Part shown: positions 45,519 to 57,670 of the stretch, one piece after another
Layout: each line of letters opens with the position of its first letter
Position numbering within the stretch: position 1 is the stretch's first letter
Assembly (NCBI GenBank): GCA_029204225.1
Contig: CM055097.1
Location: forward strand, 30,285,785-30,349,784
Direction: 5' to 3'
Source of the DNA: Diphasiastrum complanatum
Lineage: Eukaryota; Streptophyta; Lycopodiopsida; Lycopodiales; Lycopodiaceae
Length of the DNA: 64,000 bases
Translations under genes and position numbers: made by a program
The notes under the pieces: model-generated
Told to the model about the DNA's origin: nothing
What the model saw: the letters and a program-made list of their open reading frames with translations, nothing else
Database searches by the model: none

Positions 45519-48500
45519 GAATTTCTGCAATTGTGGAGACATAATAGAGCTTGCTTATTTGGTGGAAAAAGCTGAGGGCGTAGAATCTATCATATGCAGA
45601 TCAGACTATCAGCTGAAAAACGAACATCATGCTTTTCCAAAAAATGAACTAATTTCTTATCCTTATCATCATCAAATCTTTTCAATGGAAGCAGCAGCAT
45701 CAGTAAGTATGGCCTACGAGTTGAGTTTCGATGAGATATACTACAGCTTGACATTAACAGAAAGTTTTATCGCCTTTGTGCATAGGGTTAGGGTTTTCCC
45801 TCCTGTGCACTCTAACCGATGTCATCTCAGAGAACTTGCACAAAAATTGGCTTGAATCTCATTTTCCGTTTATAGTTCATTTGAGCACTAAATTTAATAG
45901 ACACTCCTATTGTTGTTGGCACTTCTCTTGTTAGCTCCACTCATTGTATTTCCAATGATCATAATATTGATGTTCCTTTGATTATTTTCCTTTGGATGTC
46001 TTTTCTTCGACTGATTGAGTGGAATTCCAGACTTCCAGGAGAGGAACATGGGCCTTCACCAACAAGCCACTAATCACGTGATAACTATTAACTATTTTTT
46101 GTACGGTAGTTACTGTATCAAAAGCTGGATGTCACCTACACTTATAAGATTTTTACCAAGTTCTTGTGTTTAGTAGAGCTGGTTACTAGATACTCGTGAC
46201 TCTAGGTCTAAACTCATATTTGCATATTGTCTAAGCCTTTGCAATGACATAGTTGCCAACCTTCGTATTGGGATTAGAACCATGCTCAGATTGTTCAGAT
46301 GTCTTTTTCACCTTTTTCTTGGGAAATGTCAGGTAATAATTCTGGATGTATGTGAAGAATGCTTCTGAAAATGTTCGGATTATGCAATTCAAGCACAATT
46401 TTTTAGCATACCAAATGGCTTTGTTGATCATCAATGAAATATCAAAAATCCAGGTCAAGTGCTCCTATGCACGGAAGGACCTTGTAGCTGCCATCAAGTC
46501 AAGGCTACGAGCAACTACTGCTTTGTTTCAGCTTGTTCTATGCTATTTCTCACGTATGCAAAAGCATCTTACTAATAACAGTTACAATTTACCTACTAAG
46601 CAATGGCTGCCATTTTAAAGAAAGAGTTTTTAATGCAAGCATATCATCAGGGAAAATTTTCTTTTCATAGAACTTGGCTTCTGTTGTTGTATTCAAAGAT
46701 GTGTCAATGGCTAAAACTTGCTGACTATCATTTTTCAAATCCTGAATGATATAATGGTGTATGCAGGGGCGTTACTGTACTTAAAGCCTGAATTTGGTCT
46801 GGAGAAAAATCCAACTTTAGAGGGTTTAATTGTTGCTGCTACTCTTGTCGGAGCATGGCTGAGTACTCTATGTTCTGGCCCTGGAGCTGATTGGATTGGT
46901 CGGCGTCTCATGCTCTGCCTTTCAGGAGCGATCTTTTCAGTCAGTGCATGCGCAATGCTCTGGTCTCCGAATGTTTATCTGCTCCTTGTTAGTCGTGTGC
47001 TTGTTGGGACTAGCATAGGGTTGGCGGTCACCATCATTCCCATCTATATAGCAGAGACATCACCATCAGAAATTCGGGGCCAGCTGGCAACTCTGCCCCA
47101 GCTTATGGGATCTGGAGGGCTATTTTTAGTTTATGTTATGGTGTTCATCCTTTCGCTGACAAGAAACCCAAATTGGAGGCTTATGCTTGGTGCTTTGCTT
47201 CTACCTTCACTAGTCTTTTTGGGCTTAGCTCTCTTCTACCTTCCGGAGTCACCAAGATGGCTTGTAAGTAAAGGTCGTATGTCAGAAGCAAAAAGGGTTC
47301 TTCAACAACTTCGTAACAAGACTGATGTAGCTGGTAAGCACTATCAAAATTGGATTTTTTAACTGTAAGGATGAAAATGTCATGTACATGGGAACGACAA
47401 TTTTATGAAGGTGTAAATTAGTTTCTCAATTTCAAGATTCATACATCGCCAATCTATGGACGAGTTGCTGGTTTGGAAACATTTCATACCTTTATGTCTG
47501 GCATTTTGGTTCCTAACCTGTTTATGGATTCACGTCCCTAAGAAAAGCATATCTATGAATGTGCATTGCTATCTTTGAAGAGATCTGAATCCCATTACTG
47601 GATCCTCCTCTTATTTCTTTGAACACATTCCAGAATTTTGGCAACCAAGCTGGAAGCACCCTAAACGAATCAAGGCCTTCGAAATTTTGTGAGCGCTGTG
47701 TGATTTTTCAGGTCTTTTAGTATTTTGCTTTTTTAGCGTCCCTGACTGACTATGGTTATGCTAGGGTTGATTAAGAGTAATTGATATGAGGGTACAATGA
47801 CGCAGTTGGTATTGCACCTATAGTTAAGGCATAATCTTAACAGAAAGGCCGTGATTCTAGTTCCAGGACTTTGATATAGGTCATAGAACCACTAGAATGG
47901 ACGTGCAATGGGAGTTTTTAATACCAAAAGCACTCTTGGAAATATGGCTTGGACTGTAGTACCAGGGATGAGGGTCCTGGCCGGAATGGCCGTGTCCGCG
48001 TCCGGACCCGGATGCGTCCGACCCCCGGACGCGGGGGTCGGACGCGTCCAATTTTTTTTTTTTTTAAACTAAAAAACCCTAAAAAAAATTAAAAAAAATA
48101 AAAAACGGACGTGTCCGTACCGCCGTACGCACCCGTGGCCCGGATGCGTCCGACCCCCGGACGCGGGGGTTGGACGTGTCCAATTTTTTTTTTTTTAAAC
48201 TAAAAAACCCTAAAAGAAATTGAAAAAAATAAAAAACGGACGTGTCCGTACCGCCGTACGCACCCGTGGCTTCATTTTTTTTTTTTAAAAAAAAAAAAAA
48301 AAAACCGGACGCGTCTGGGGTCGTGGACGTGCCCCTAACGCGTCCGCGTCCGGACGCGGACGTTGATGCGCGTCCGCCGTCCGGCGTCCACCGTCCGCTT
48401 CCTTAGGACTGTACCTATATAAGAGCAGGCTTGGACACCCCTTAACTTTCCTAAGCTGACATGTGGAGCATGCAACGAAGCCACTACTAGTTCATGCCAT

Positions 48501-51500
48501 GTGGTAAACACCTTGACACATAGGCATACAATCAATGTTAAGGGTACCTTTTCGAAATGGGAGAATGTGTTTGAATAGGTGCGAGGTAATGCATGAAAGT
48601 TAGCAATTGATCCCTCATCAAGTTATCAAATTCATGTTATGCGATATTTTATAAACTAGCAATTTAGTAATCAACATGTTGACAATTGATGTCTCATTAC
48701 ATAAAATAGAATTTTCGCAATTTGGTTATGACTAAAGTTAAAACAAAAAGGTGGTTTTGACCTTTCTTCACTTTCTCCTTCTCTTATCTCCTCTCTTAAC
48801 TTTTAAACTCCCTTTCTTTTTTGTTGTCGCAAACTAGCGCTTGGGGTCCTGGAAACTAGGCATGTAATGTAGAGTAGGAGCGTGACACATGTCACTCATT
48901 TATCAAACCAAGTTTTCAAATCATCATGTGAAAAGTATCTTTTAATTGGTCAACTCCTGCATTCTAAATTAGTCCTGTAGACTCTAAATGAGATGTGCCC
49001 TTGTGCCAATCACAAGCTTGTCACATTCAAACAATGATCTTTTTAGTATATCAATTATGGTCACCACAAGCTGATGCCTTACTGCCAACTAATATCTACA
49101 AGTAACATTCTACGATGGGACAGGGATTTAGAAGCATGTATAATTCCTTGCCCCCTCAAGGAACATTGTCCTCCATGGCAATTATGGGTAATGTGCATAC
49201 AACCTGTGCTTGGTCTCTCAAATAGCATCATTGGGAGATCTTTTGTGCCATGAAACCAAGTACATGTGCAGCAAACGATTCCACAATCATCTGTACCTCC
49301 GGTTCAATACTCTAGTCTCTTTCTGCTCAGGGCATCACCTCCCCAAGCTCCTGCAAGAAAACATGACTTTTATTCAATCAATAAGTGATCTCCATCACAT
49401 AAGACCCTCTCTAAACATGAAACATGAAAAACAAGATGAACTTTACAATCCTGAGGTAAAGCTAGCTTATAAGTTACTTTATTTATCCTTTCAACAAATT
49501 TTAGGGTCCATACAATCTTAGAGATAGTTTATGGCACTTCCTTGTCAATAGAGAAGTTGAGGTCTTTGGAATTTGAGAAAATGCCATGTCCCCTTCCTTG
49601 AACTCCCTCGATGTTTGTTTCTCATGTGCATAGGTTCTAACCCGATCTATTGCTTGTTTGACATTCACCTTAGCCAACTCAAGCATTCGATTCATGAGAC
49701 ACAAATTTAATAGCTCTAGGAATTGTCTAAATTATGCCTACTGTAGTAGTACTAGCTACCTGAAAGCATGTATCGATAGAAAAGATTTATTTCTGTGATA
49801 CATTCTTTTATCATTATAAGTGAATTCTAATAATGGCAAATAATGCTCCTATTATGCTTGCTTACTACTAACAAAGCACCTAAGCATATCTTCTAGTGTT
49901 TGGTTGACTCTCTCAGTCTATTCGTTTTAGGATAATCCACACTGCTCATTCCACACGGTATCTCTAATGTATTAAACACTCATCCATTTTAGGGGAATTC
50001 TCAATTTTACCTCTAACTTATTAAACACAACAATGAAGGATGTACTTGGAAATCCTGAATTCTCATCAGCACAATGGATCTAGACAAGTCATGAAGTCTA
50101 AGAACATGATGGATAAACAAGTTAGCTATTGTGGGTGCATCCACCCTTCTTATGTGTAGGGACGAAATTAGCCATTTTTGTGGGTTTGATAATTGTAACT
50201 AAGTGTTATGTTGTTGCTACTTATGGGGTGAATGTTGTATAAAGTCTATGGAAATGCTCTCCCATCTACTCAAGCATAGGTACGACTTGCAAAGATCTAG
50301 GCACTCTAGTCCTTTTAGCTTCATTAGCCTCACAATCACATAATGAGAAGCATCTTTCTTAAGTTTAGGTGACCATCCACTCATAGGTCTTATCCATTCC
50401 GAGATGACTAGCACTGGGATTGTTGTGGCATGATTGCAGGATCCTTTTTCACAACTCATCATTTGTTGGAATTAGAGTCTTGTTATCTCTTTGTACGATT
50501 TGATCGACGATGCTTCATAAAGATAATTGCGAGCAAAGAGACTAGACTTCCCTCTTGGGACTTTGCATGGCCATGACTAGGTTCTTCCTCCACTTTCTTG
50601 CATGGAGAATATGCCTGTTGAGTTCTTTAATCTCAACCAATAGGTCATTCTCAATGACTACACATGACATTTGATATAGTATCCTCGGTAATCCATCTGC
50701 ACCCAGTTTTCCTTCCACATTTGAACTGTATTTCCATGTGGAAATGTTGCATCAACTCAGCCCATCTGATGTCGTCTCAAATCTAGATGGTTACAAAAGT
50801 ATTTAAATATATCATGATCTATGTAAACATAAAACTTAGATCCCTACAAGTAATGCCTCCATACCTTTAACACATGGACTATGCCAAACAACTCCTTGTC
50901 ATGAGTTGGAATATCTCTCTGAGCAGAGTTGAGCTTCTTGCTCGCAAAGACCACATGCCTACCCTTTTGCATAGGAATAGCCCCTACAACAATATCATTG
51001 GCATCCATATCTAGTGTAAATGTTTTTTGAGGGTAAAAAATCTTTAGAGTGACTGGTTCAGCCACACATCAGTCCATTTTGATACCTATTTTTTTGCAAT
51101 GTATTTGTCGTAGGCGCTACTATTATGGAGAAATCTTGAATCCTTTTTTTTTGTAAAATATTGCTAACCCAAGGAAAGATCTCAATGTCGAAACATCAAC
51201 TAGCATAGGTCAAGCAAGATTAACAACTTTCTTGGGATCTGGTTTAACTCCATTAGTCGACACAATATGACCTAGATATTCTATACACAAAAAGTAATTG
51301 ATAATCCTCCTCAAATACTTTCTCACACACAATACTTGACACTATCTGTTCCATGGAATCTCCTGCCCCTATCTCATACATAGAGTCACTTGCCCCAAAC
51401 GGCTTTCCAACCTAGAAAGCATCTCATCATGACATCTATTTGTCCTAACACCATATGCAAACTTTCGAGTTGGTGTGTATGTCCATCTTCTTGTCGATTA

Positions 51501-53730
51501 AGAGATTCGAATACCTACATCATAAACCAATTTTCTTGGATTTTTCTCCAACCCATCCCTACACCAAAATCATCCATGATGATAAACAAAAAGTAGAGAT
51601 CAAAGATTCCCGATACTTCCTCACCTTGAAGGAACCATGCTTCACTTAAGAAGACTTCATATTGGCTCTCTAAGGCTGATGAATAACCTATCAATTCATA
51701 GAAATGAACCTTGTTGTTTTTCATGAGGCTAAACAATAATTTGGTGAATCCAGTTGTTTTTATGAGGCTAAACAACAACTTGTCGATTTAATAAAGAATC
51801 CTATTGTTTTTCTGAGGCTAAACAACAATCTTCCTAGTTGATTTTCAAAGGCTAATCAACAACCTTAGTTTCCAAATCTTGTTGGAAAGAACAAAATCTA
51901 CCACATGATAGACCATGAACCTGGATAGATTCAAGAACTTGAAGAAATAACTTTGCTCCAACTCAAACTAGGTATTCCTAGTAGAACTGATCTTTTCTTC
52001 GTACCACCACATGAACGACCAACTATGATTTGGATGGTATCCAGGAATTTACTCGACAACCACAACAAACAATCAATTTAATTAAAACCTGGATTTTTGT
52101 ACTCAATACAAAGCTTTATATCGCTCCTTGGTATCTTTGTCTTCCCAAACCAATACAAAGTAGAATGACGACGTGCTGCTTGTGTCCATGCATAAAGTAG
52201 CTATTGATAAACCAACTCCCTCTTAGAAATGAAGAAACTGTGAAACAATGAAAACATCCTCTTGACTTGAATATTGATTTCCTTAGATATAGACACATAG
52301 TCTATATGTTCTATACAACTCCCTCTTAGAGCTTGCACCTTGGTTGATTTCAACCTCGACTTAACCTTGTCCAATCTTGGCCTTTTAAACTTGACCTTCA
52401 TGTAATTCCCAACTACTTGTGTGGATAGACTTCCTTGTGCTTTGTCTTGCATGTTACCATCCTCAACTTGCATGTGATACTTTGCAGGTTGAAAAAAGCA
52501 CTATATATCCAAGACCTGCATCGCAAGCTTTCTATATGTATATTTATCTATTTTTAAGGGAAAAAGATTATGTTTCTTGATGGTTTAATTAGCATAAAAC
52601 GTTTACTATAGATAGTTAGCTTGCCTAGTCAGGCTCCTTAACTAGTTAACCATTGGAGTTTGCCTATGTATAAATTACTATCAGAACATTTTCTTGATTT
52701 ATTCACACTGGTAAATTGGTCCCTCATAGCATGAGTTTATGGGCCTTCATAAAATGGTTCTGGGAGCTCAATTCAAGGATTGTTTATAGGCTGTGTATGC
52801 CTGAATTTCAACCACCTGTCGGATCAGAGTTCTAGAGAAAAAATCAGCTCATTTATCCAGAGTTACTTAGGCTACATAGAGATGTTATGTTATGGAATTG
52901 TTAGAAAATTTCAAAATGACCAAGTGTGTGCCCTTCGAAACATCTATAGATATAGAGAAGAGGTTTAAGTCGTGGGACGAATCCAACAATAAATGAGGAA
53001 AGAAGAAAACTGAAAAGGAAGTGATAAGAAGATTGATTGGAGCACTGATGTATGCAGCTGTGTACCAGGCCTGACATAGCCAAGCTAAGTCATTATCTAA
53101 GCAATTTCAGAGAGAACTGGATGGCAGCAAAACGGGTGTTAAATATCTGAAGGGAGTGGCAAAGCATAGATTTTTTTTAATTAGGGAACATGTAATGCAA
53201 TCATCGAATTGAGTATGCTGATTCAGATTGGGTGGAGGTCTGGATGATTGGAAATCCACCTCTGAGGATATTTATATGATGGCAGAAGCAGTAACCTGGT
53301 CCAGTTCGAAATGATAGTCAGTAGCACCAACATCATTGACCAAGGCTGAGTACGTTGGGTATGTCAAGCCACAAAAGAGTATGTTTGAATGAAGAACTTC
53401 ATGAGAAAACTTGGAGACATCAGCCCTGAAATGCTTTTGGATAATGATAATGAAGGATGCATCTTTTGAGCACTAGAGTTGTATTAAGAACGCTTGTGTG
53501 CATGCACACAAAAATGCACTTTAAACCCTTATGCAATTATTTGACAATAACTAGATAACATATGATTTGATATGGTTAGTTGTAATTTTATATGGCCCTC
53601 CCTTGCGTGCCTCCCTGCGCCCTCACCGTGCACCCGCCCTTGCGCCCTCCCGGTGCGCCCCCTCCATACGCCCCCTATCTTGTGTGCCTCCATACGCCCT
53701 CCCCGCACCCCCTCCCTGCTCGCCCTCCCT

Positions 53731-53765
<35 letters not shown>

Positions 53766-56143
53766 GGAGAGAAATAGAGGAGAGTGGTGAGTGAGAGAAA
53801 GAGAGTAGGTGTGACATAGGGGGAGTAGGCGTGACATAGGGAGAGAAGGAGAGGAGAGTGGGGAATGAGGGAAAGTGTAGGTGTGACAGTAGGCTATAGG
53901 TATGTCTACAATCTCTCTCTAAAATAGTTTTAATTATATAGATGGTTTGAGAAGGGCAGGTACTCATAGGAATATGCTGATTGAAAATTAAATCTGCTGA
54001 ACCTCTGGGGTATTCTAATTTCTAACTATGTATTTTGCTTAAAATTTGACTCTGTGTTTGAAAGAACATTTTCATAATATGCAGGCGATGTTTGTCTGCA
54101 GCTGAACTTGCTTTACTAGTGGAAGGCCTTGGTGTGGGAGCAGCTTCTTTTGAGGAATGGCTACTTCAGCCAGCTGAATCAGGTTTTGAAGACGTTCCAT
54201 TCTCAGATGATGGCCACATTAAAGTTTACAATCCTGATGAGGGTGTAACTTGGATTGCAAAATCCTATACTGATGATACTGGTACTCGAGGGCTGCTATC
54301 AAGGCGGCCTACTGCAGAGCCTAATAGTCTTCCATTTGTGGACCCTGTTGTTTCAATTTTTGGGAGTTTTCGAAGCACAACTGAATTTAGACCTGATTAT
54401 CAGCAGGAAAGCCTTGAAGATGCAAAGAATGAGCAGTGGGAAGAAGAAAGCCATCAAAGGACACCGCGTGCTCACGGATATCAGCCTGAGGATGGTATGG
54501 TTGGTGACATGGACGAAACCCTAACAACTCCATTACTTTCAAGAGCTGCTAGTGGGAAGTTGGATATGCCCCCTGTTTCCAGGTCGAACTCTCAGAAGAC
54601 CGGAACTCACGAAACTTCCGTATATGGCACCGTGACACAAGGTGGTCTCCAAGATTATTTAGGCACTGTTGGATCCGTGAGAGGTGGTCATAGTGTGACA
54701 CAAGGAAGCATCCATGACTATTTAGGCAGTGTTGGTTCAAGGCGTAACAGCAAGCTGGATCAAGCGCCTTCTTTCAGAAGTAGCTCCAGGAATTGGAGGA
54801 GGGATAGTCAATCAAGCATGGGAATGCGTCATGGAAGCTTTCGACAAGGCAACATGCCAGTGGGTAGCATTCCAGACTCCATGGCAAGTGTGGGTATAGG
54901 AGGTGGGTGGCAGCTTGCATGGCGTTGGACAGGGCCTGAAGATCAAGAAGCCAATAATGAAATGGGAGGTTTCAAGAGGGTATTCTTACGACAAGAATCT
55001 ACTGACCATGCACACTCAGGCTCTGCTTTGTCATTACCAGGAGTAGCTGGATTGGAGACAGAGTCAATTCCAGCTGCAGCATTGGTTGGGCAACCAGCTC
55101 AGTCAATGAAAAATATCCTCTCTGTAGGCCCAGCAATGGTTCATCCAGCAGAGACTGCTGTCCAAGGACCTGCATGGTCTGATTTGCTGGAGGGTGGCGT
55201 TCGGCGTGCTCTTATAGTTGGAGTTGGCCTTCAGATTCTGCAGCAGGTAATCTCTGAGAACAGCAAATGTTTCTTATAGTCCAGTTTGCAGTACTAATCT
55301 TTCAGCTACATCTGCCATCCCCTTAAAAAGTTTGTTCTGGTCAGTTTAGTGGCATCAATGCAGTGCTCTACTTTGTACCACAAATACTCCAACAGTCAGG
55401 TGCCGCGATTTTACTTGAGAAAGTGGGTATAGGACAAAACTCAGGTTCCATTCTGGCTAGTGGTGTGACTTGTTTGATGATGTTGCCCTGCATTGTCTTG
55501 GCAATGAAGCTGATGGACCAATCTGGTCGACGGTAAGTAAGCAGTTGAACATCCAATTTCATTCAGCCGATTTTTGCATTTATTTATCTGCCATTTAGGA
55601 CTTAATTGCTAGTCAAATCCACCTGGGGTGGAGCCATTAATGTCAGGTGAAACATCTTTCCTGTTGGCTTGCATTGCTTATGGATGCAGGCAATTGTTAC
55701 TGGCAACCTTGCCACTGCTGTTTATCTCCTTAATTGGATTGGTCCTGTCAAGTGTCCTCCCTACAGGAATCATACAAGCAGCTGCATCTTTTGTGGGTGT
55801 TACAGTTTATGTTTGCACATTTGTTATGGGATTTGGACCAGTTCCGAATATACTGTGCTCTGAGATTTTTCCTACTCGGGTTAGAGGAGTATGCATAGGC
55901 TTATGCCAAGCAACTTTCTGGATTTGTAACCTCATTGTCACTTATGCGTTTCCCGTTCTACTTTTAGTTGTGGGAATAAGAGGAGTTTTTGGCATATTTG
56001 CGGTAGTTAGTTTGTTATCTTGGCTATTTGTCTTCTTGAAAGTGCCTGAGACAAAGGGAATGCCTTTGGAGGTTATATCAGAGTTCTTCGCAATGTCTGC
56101 TGCTGCACAACCAAGACCACATGCGACAGAGGAAAACTACTGA
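44759..56143 (+). CDS. Monosaccharide-sensing protein / tonoplast monosaccharide transporter, 5 coding exons
   Basis: Joined coding segments 44759-44837, 46767-47333, 54102-55246, 55345-55532 and 55690-56143 give 810 residues. All introns are GT-AG and phases match. The family are 12-helix proton-coupled sugar carriers of the vacuolar membrane that load glucose, fructose or sucrose into the vacuole. They differ from other sugar porters by a very long loop between helices 6 and 7. Seen here: GRR (71-73), ETSPSEIRG (123-131), PESPRWLV (186-193), a loop from about 195 to 575, FSGINAVLYFVPQI in helix 7 (from 598), and PETKG (779-783). Arabidopsis members are about 730-735 residues; the extra length is in the loop. 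All conserved motifs are kept, so it is probably functional. The start was chosen because MHGATK precedes the conserved AATVGNLLQGWDN; a CAG just upstream (to 44749) suggests a 5' UTR intron. Confidence 0.93.
44838..46766 (+). other. Transporter intron 1
   Basis: 1929 bases, from GTTAGG to TATGCAG. Contains a long inverted repeat (45241-45515). The rest is unremarkable AT-rich sequence; open frames inside (45517-45855, 46346-46618) have no family features. Confidence 0.85.
45241..45515. repeat. Inverted repeat with 57-base arms and CT/GA outer runs
   Basis: The arms are 45275-45331 and 45375-45431: 57 bases with four mismatches, all in an 11-base stretch, flanked by perfectly paired 20- and 26-base stretches. 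Outside them lie (CT)n at 45241-45262 and (GA)n at 45458-45515, which are also complementary. The 43-base loop contains another CT run. Transcribed as part of the intron it would form a long hairpin. Confidence 0.9.
46767..47333 (+). CDS. Transporter exon 2
   Basis: 567 bases, residues 27-215 and one base of 216. Encodes helices 2-6. Motifs: DWIGRRLML, VSRVLVGTSIGLAVTIIPIY, AETSPSEIRG, PESPRWLVSKGRMSEAKRV. Acceptor TATGCAG, donor GTAAGC. Confidence 0.95.
47797..47870 (+). repeat. Possible tRNA-derived SINE head
   Basis: ACGCAGTTGGTATTGCACCT resembles a tRNA D-arm/A box, and GTGATTCTAGTTCC about 45 bases later resembles a B box. Both are diverged. No tRNA cloverleaf can be drawn and no SINE tail was defined. 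Confidence 0.3.
47960..48410. repeat. CpG-rich palindromic tandem duplication
   Basis: A 132-base unit (from 48007 and from 48139) contains GTCCGACCCCC and GGGGGTCGGAC arms around GGACGC, then a T12 run, AAACTAAAAAACCCTAAAA, an A-rich run and CGGACGTGTCCGTACCGCC. Partial units flank it on both sides, ending in GCGTCCGCGTCCGGACGCGG near 48340. Very unlike the AT-rich surroundings. Confidence 0.85.
49500..51300 (-). mobile_element. Gypsy pol fragment in intron 2 (RT end, RNase H, integrase)
   Basis: On the minus strand: RT connection at about 51300-51120; RNase H 51065-50844 (FTLDMDANDIVVGAIPMQ, FASKKLNSAQRDIPTHDKEL, VWRHYL); zinc-finger and integrase parts at 50462-49830 (ESISIDFIQ, then decayed blocks); and the integrase tail 49704-49501 (AYDxxxR-type RVRTYAHEKQTSREFKEGDMAF). 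Frameshifts separate them. It lies antisense to the transporter. Confidence 0.8.
51711..51863. repeat. GAGGCTAAACAACAA minisatellite
   Basis: Four units of TTGTTTTTCTGAGGCTAAAC type at about 51713, 51752, 51805 and 51839, each able to form a small TTGTT/AACAA stem. Confidence 0.75.
53010..53480 (+). pseudogene. Decayed Copia RNase H in intron 2
   Basis: Plus strand pieces: GALMYAAVYQA near 53040, GVKYLKGVAKH near 53140, DDWKSTSEDIYMMAEAVTWSS near 53240-53310, then LTKAEYVGYV near 53340. This is the Copia RNase H order with stops and shifts. It is in the gene's sense direction but lacks an LTR. Confidence 0.75.
53590..53890. repeat. C-rich minisatellite and GA tract
   Basis: GCCCTCCCTGCGC-type words (GCCCTCC, TGCGCC, CATACGCC) repeat from 53583 to 53730, followed by (GA)n at 53734-53761. 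Two AGTAGGTGTGACATAGG words (about 53804 and 53825) and a third near 53877 follow. Strong strand bias: C-rich, then G/A-rich. Confidence 0.75.
54102..55246 (+). CDS. Transporter exon 3 (central loop)
   Basis: 1145 bases, residues 216-597. Encodes most of the hydrophilic loop and the start of helix 7. It starts with the conserved ELALLVEGLGVG and ends VGVGLQILQQ. Family landmarks: LTTPLLSR, GIGGGWQLAWRW, GGFKRVFL and GPAMVHPAET. A VTQGxxxDYLGxVGS motif occurs twice and a diverged third copy follows. Chosen acceptor GTCTGCAG at 54101; the CAG at 54084 would bring an early stop. Confidence 0.95.
55345..55532 (+). CDS. Transporter exon 4
   Basis: 188 bases, residues 598-659 and two bases of 660. 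Encodes helix 7 (FSGINAVLYFVPQILQQSG) and helix 8 (MMLPCIVLAMKLMDQSGRR). The upstream intron (55247-55344) is 98 bases. Donor GTAAGT at 55533. Confidence 0.95.
55690..56143 (+). CDS. Transporter exon 5
   Basis: 454 bases, last 151 residues. Encodes helices 9-12: VMGFGPVPNILCSEIFPTRV, ATFWICNLIVTYAFPVLL, then VPETKGMPLEVISEFF. TGA at 56141-56143. The preceding intron (55533-55689) is 157 bases. Confidence 0.95.
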
Positions 56144-57602
56144 ATTTTTTATTGACGTATGGTGCACGTTCAGATCTACTAGCTGCTCAAGGCCAACTTT
56201 TGAAATGAGCAAAGATTGAATGTAGCAGTATACTACTTGTTCGAGGCACAGTACTCTGTGATTCTGCATATGTGGTTGATAGTTTGAAGTTGTCAATTGA
56301 GGTTTGATTTATCTGAAGACCTAAATACAACGTTGTCCTATTGAGTAACCTTCCATTAGCGTGTGTAAGGCTGCTGTTATATTTGAGTGATAGAGCTCTT
56401 GATTGTGTACAAACACTTCATTTCATTCTGCACAGATATTTGAAGTATTATAAGATTATTGAACAAAAACGAGGAACATCCTTCACATGTTTGTCTGCTG
56501 AAATATCATGCACCACAGAATGCATGATCAAAGCTGTCATAAACACACTTATGAAGCTCTTTTTAAGAAAGCTTTCCAAAAACCAGGTTTGAGTCTTACT
56601 GCTGCTTATGCATTGTCACTAGTACAATCGTGTTAAATATTGATGGGATGATAGGTATCATCCTCCCCCAGCAACAGCAACTCCAGTATTTTTTTTGTAC
56701 AAAACATTGGCAAATTTGAAGCTCTGCATCGAATGATGTAATAGCATTTTCTGACAGTCCTCCAATAATTGGAATATTGGCAAGCATGTCCTTTCCTCCA
56801 CTTGAGATCAGGAGTTCGACTCCAATTAATCACACAAATAAGGATATACAAGAAAAGAGAGTGGCAAGCACGCTCTTTGCTCTACTCCAGGTCAGGACTT
56901 CGACTCCAGTTAATCACACAAATAAGGACATACAAGAAACAAACGAAGGTTTTCCAAGACAGGAATCAAGATCAGCCTCGCCTGCCTGGTCACGTAGTTT
57001 CATGGCACCTGAAACCAAGCGCATCAAGCATATATGTTTCAGATCCCTTTGTGAGTATGCAATGTTGACTGAGATGTTTAAGTTGCTTTGTGGTGGATCT
57101 TGTTTTCAGAACTGTATCCCATGGTACTCAAATTCTCAGATTAGTCATGATTGGAATCTCACTTATCACAATGTATACTAACCTGAGCACAATGAGAACT
57201 GAAGATCATGAAAGCATTCTTCTTTCTTGTATGAAATGGTTGTAGTTGAACAAAAAAGGAAAGTGACCCAATGGATGCAGGGCACATGGAGTATTTGACA
57301 TAGAGCAAGCCACATGTTATGACAGGTTGGCAAGCTGCCTTGAAACTGGAAACAGACCTTTGCTTTAGGTGGGCAGAGCACCAACGGTGTCTCTCTTGAT
57401 GGTGGCACAAAGAGTGCAGTCATGATGTGGTCCAAATCCATAGATGGTGCCTTTTGCTTTTTGTGTAGTTAAGGTTGCCTGTATTGTCACTTCGTTGTTA
57501 AGATTGACATTTGTTTAAATAGGATAGTAGAGGTGTCTTATTGTCGTTCTGGTTGTACATAACCTCTTTATGATGACAAATCAATGTGTGTTCATCAAAG
57601 TA
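56144..57602 (+). other. Transporter 3' flank with a duplicated segment
   Basis: No coding recognised, and no clear AATAAA was found to set the 3' UTR end. A segment of about 78 bases at 56779-56856 is repeated at 56863-56940. Each copy contains GAGTTCGACTCC or a close variant, like a Pol III B box. Short frames at 56769-57181 reflect this duplication. Confidence 0.6.

Positions 57603-57667
<65 letters not shown>
57603..57667. repeat. (CT)n(CA)n compound microsatellite
   Basis: CT run 57603-57620 passing directly into a CA run to 57667. Confidence 0.97.

Positions 57668-57670
<3 letters not shown>

Larger units (their letters stand above)
47334..54101 (+). other. Transporter intron 2, 6.8 kb and transposon-rich
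   Basis: From GTAAGC to GTCTGCAG. Holds a possible SINE head (47797-47870), a CpG-rich tandem duplication (47960-48410), a Gypsy fragment antisense to the gene (49500-51300), a minisatellite (51711-51863), a sense-strand Copia RNase H remnant (53010-53480) and a C-rich plus GA tract region (53590-53890). The stretches 48420-49500 and 51870-53000 show nothing recognisable. The frame at 52201-52473 (minus) is unassigned. Confidence 0.88.

Noticed and set aside
52116..52473. Minus-strand frames in intron 2 as a gene
   Set aside because: No domain, low complexity of evidence, and located within the transporter intron.
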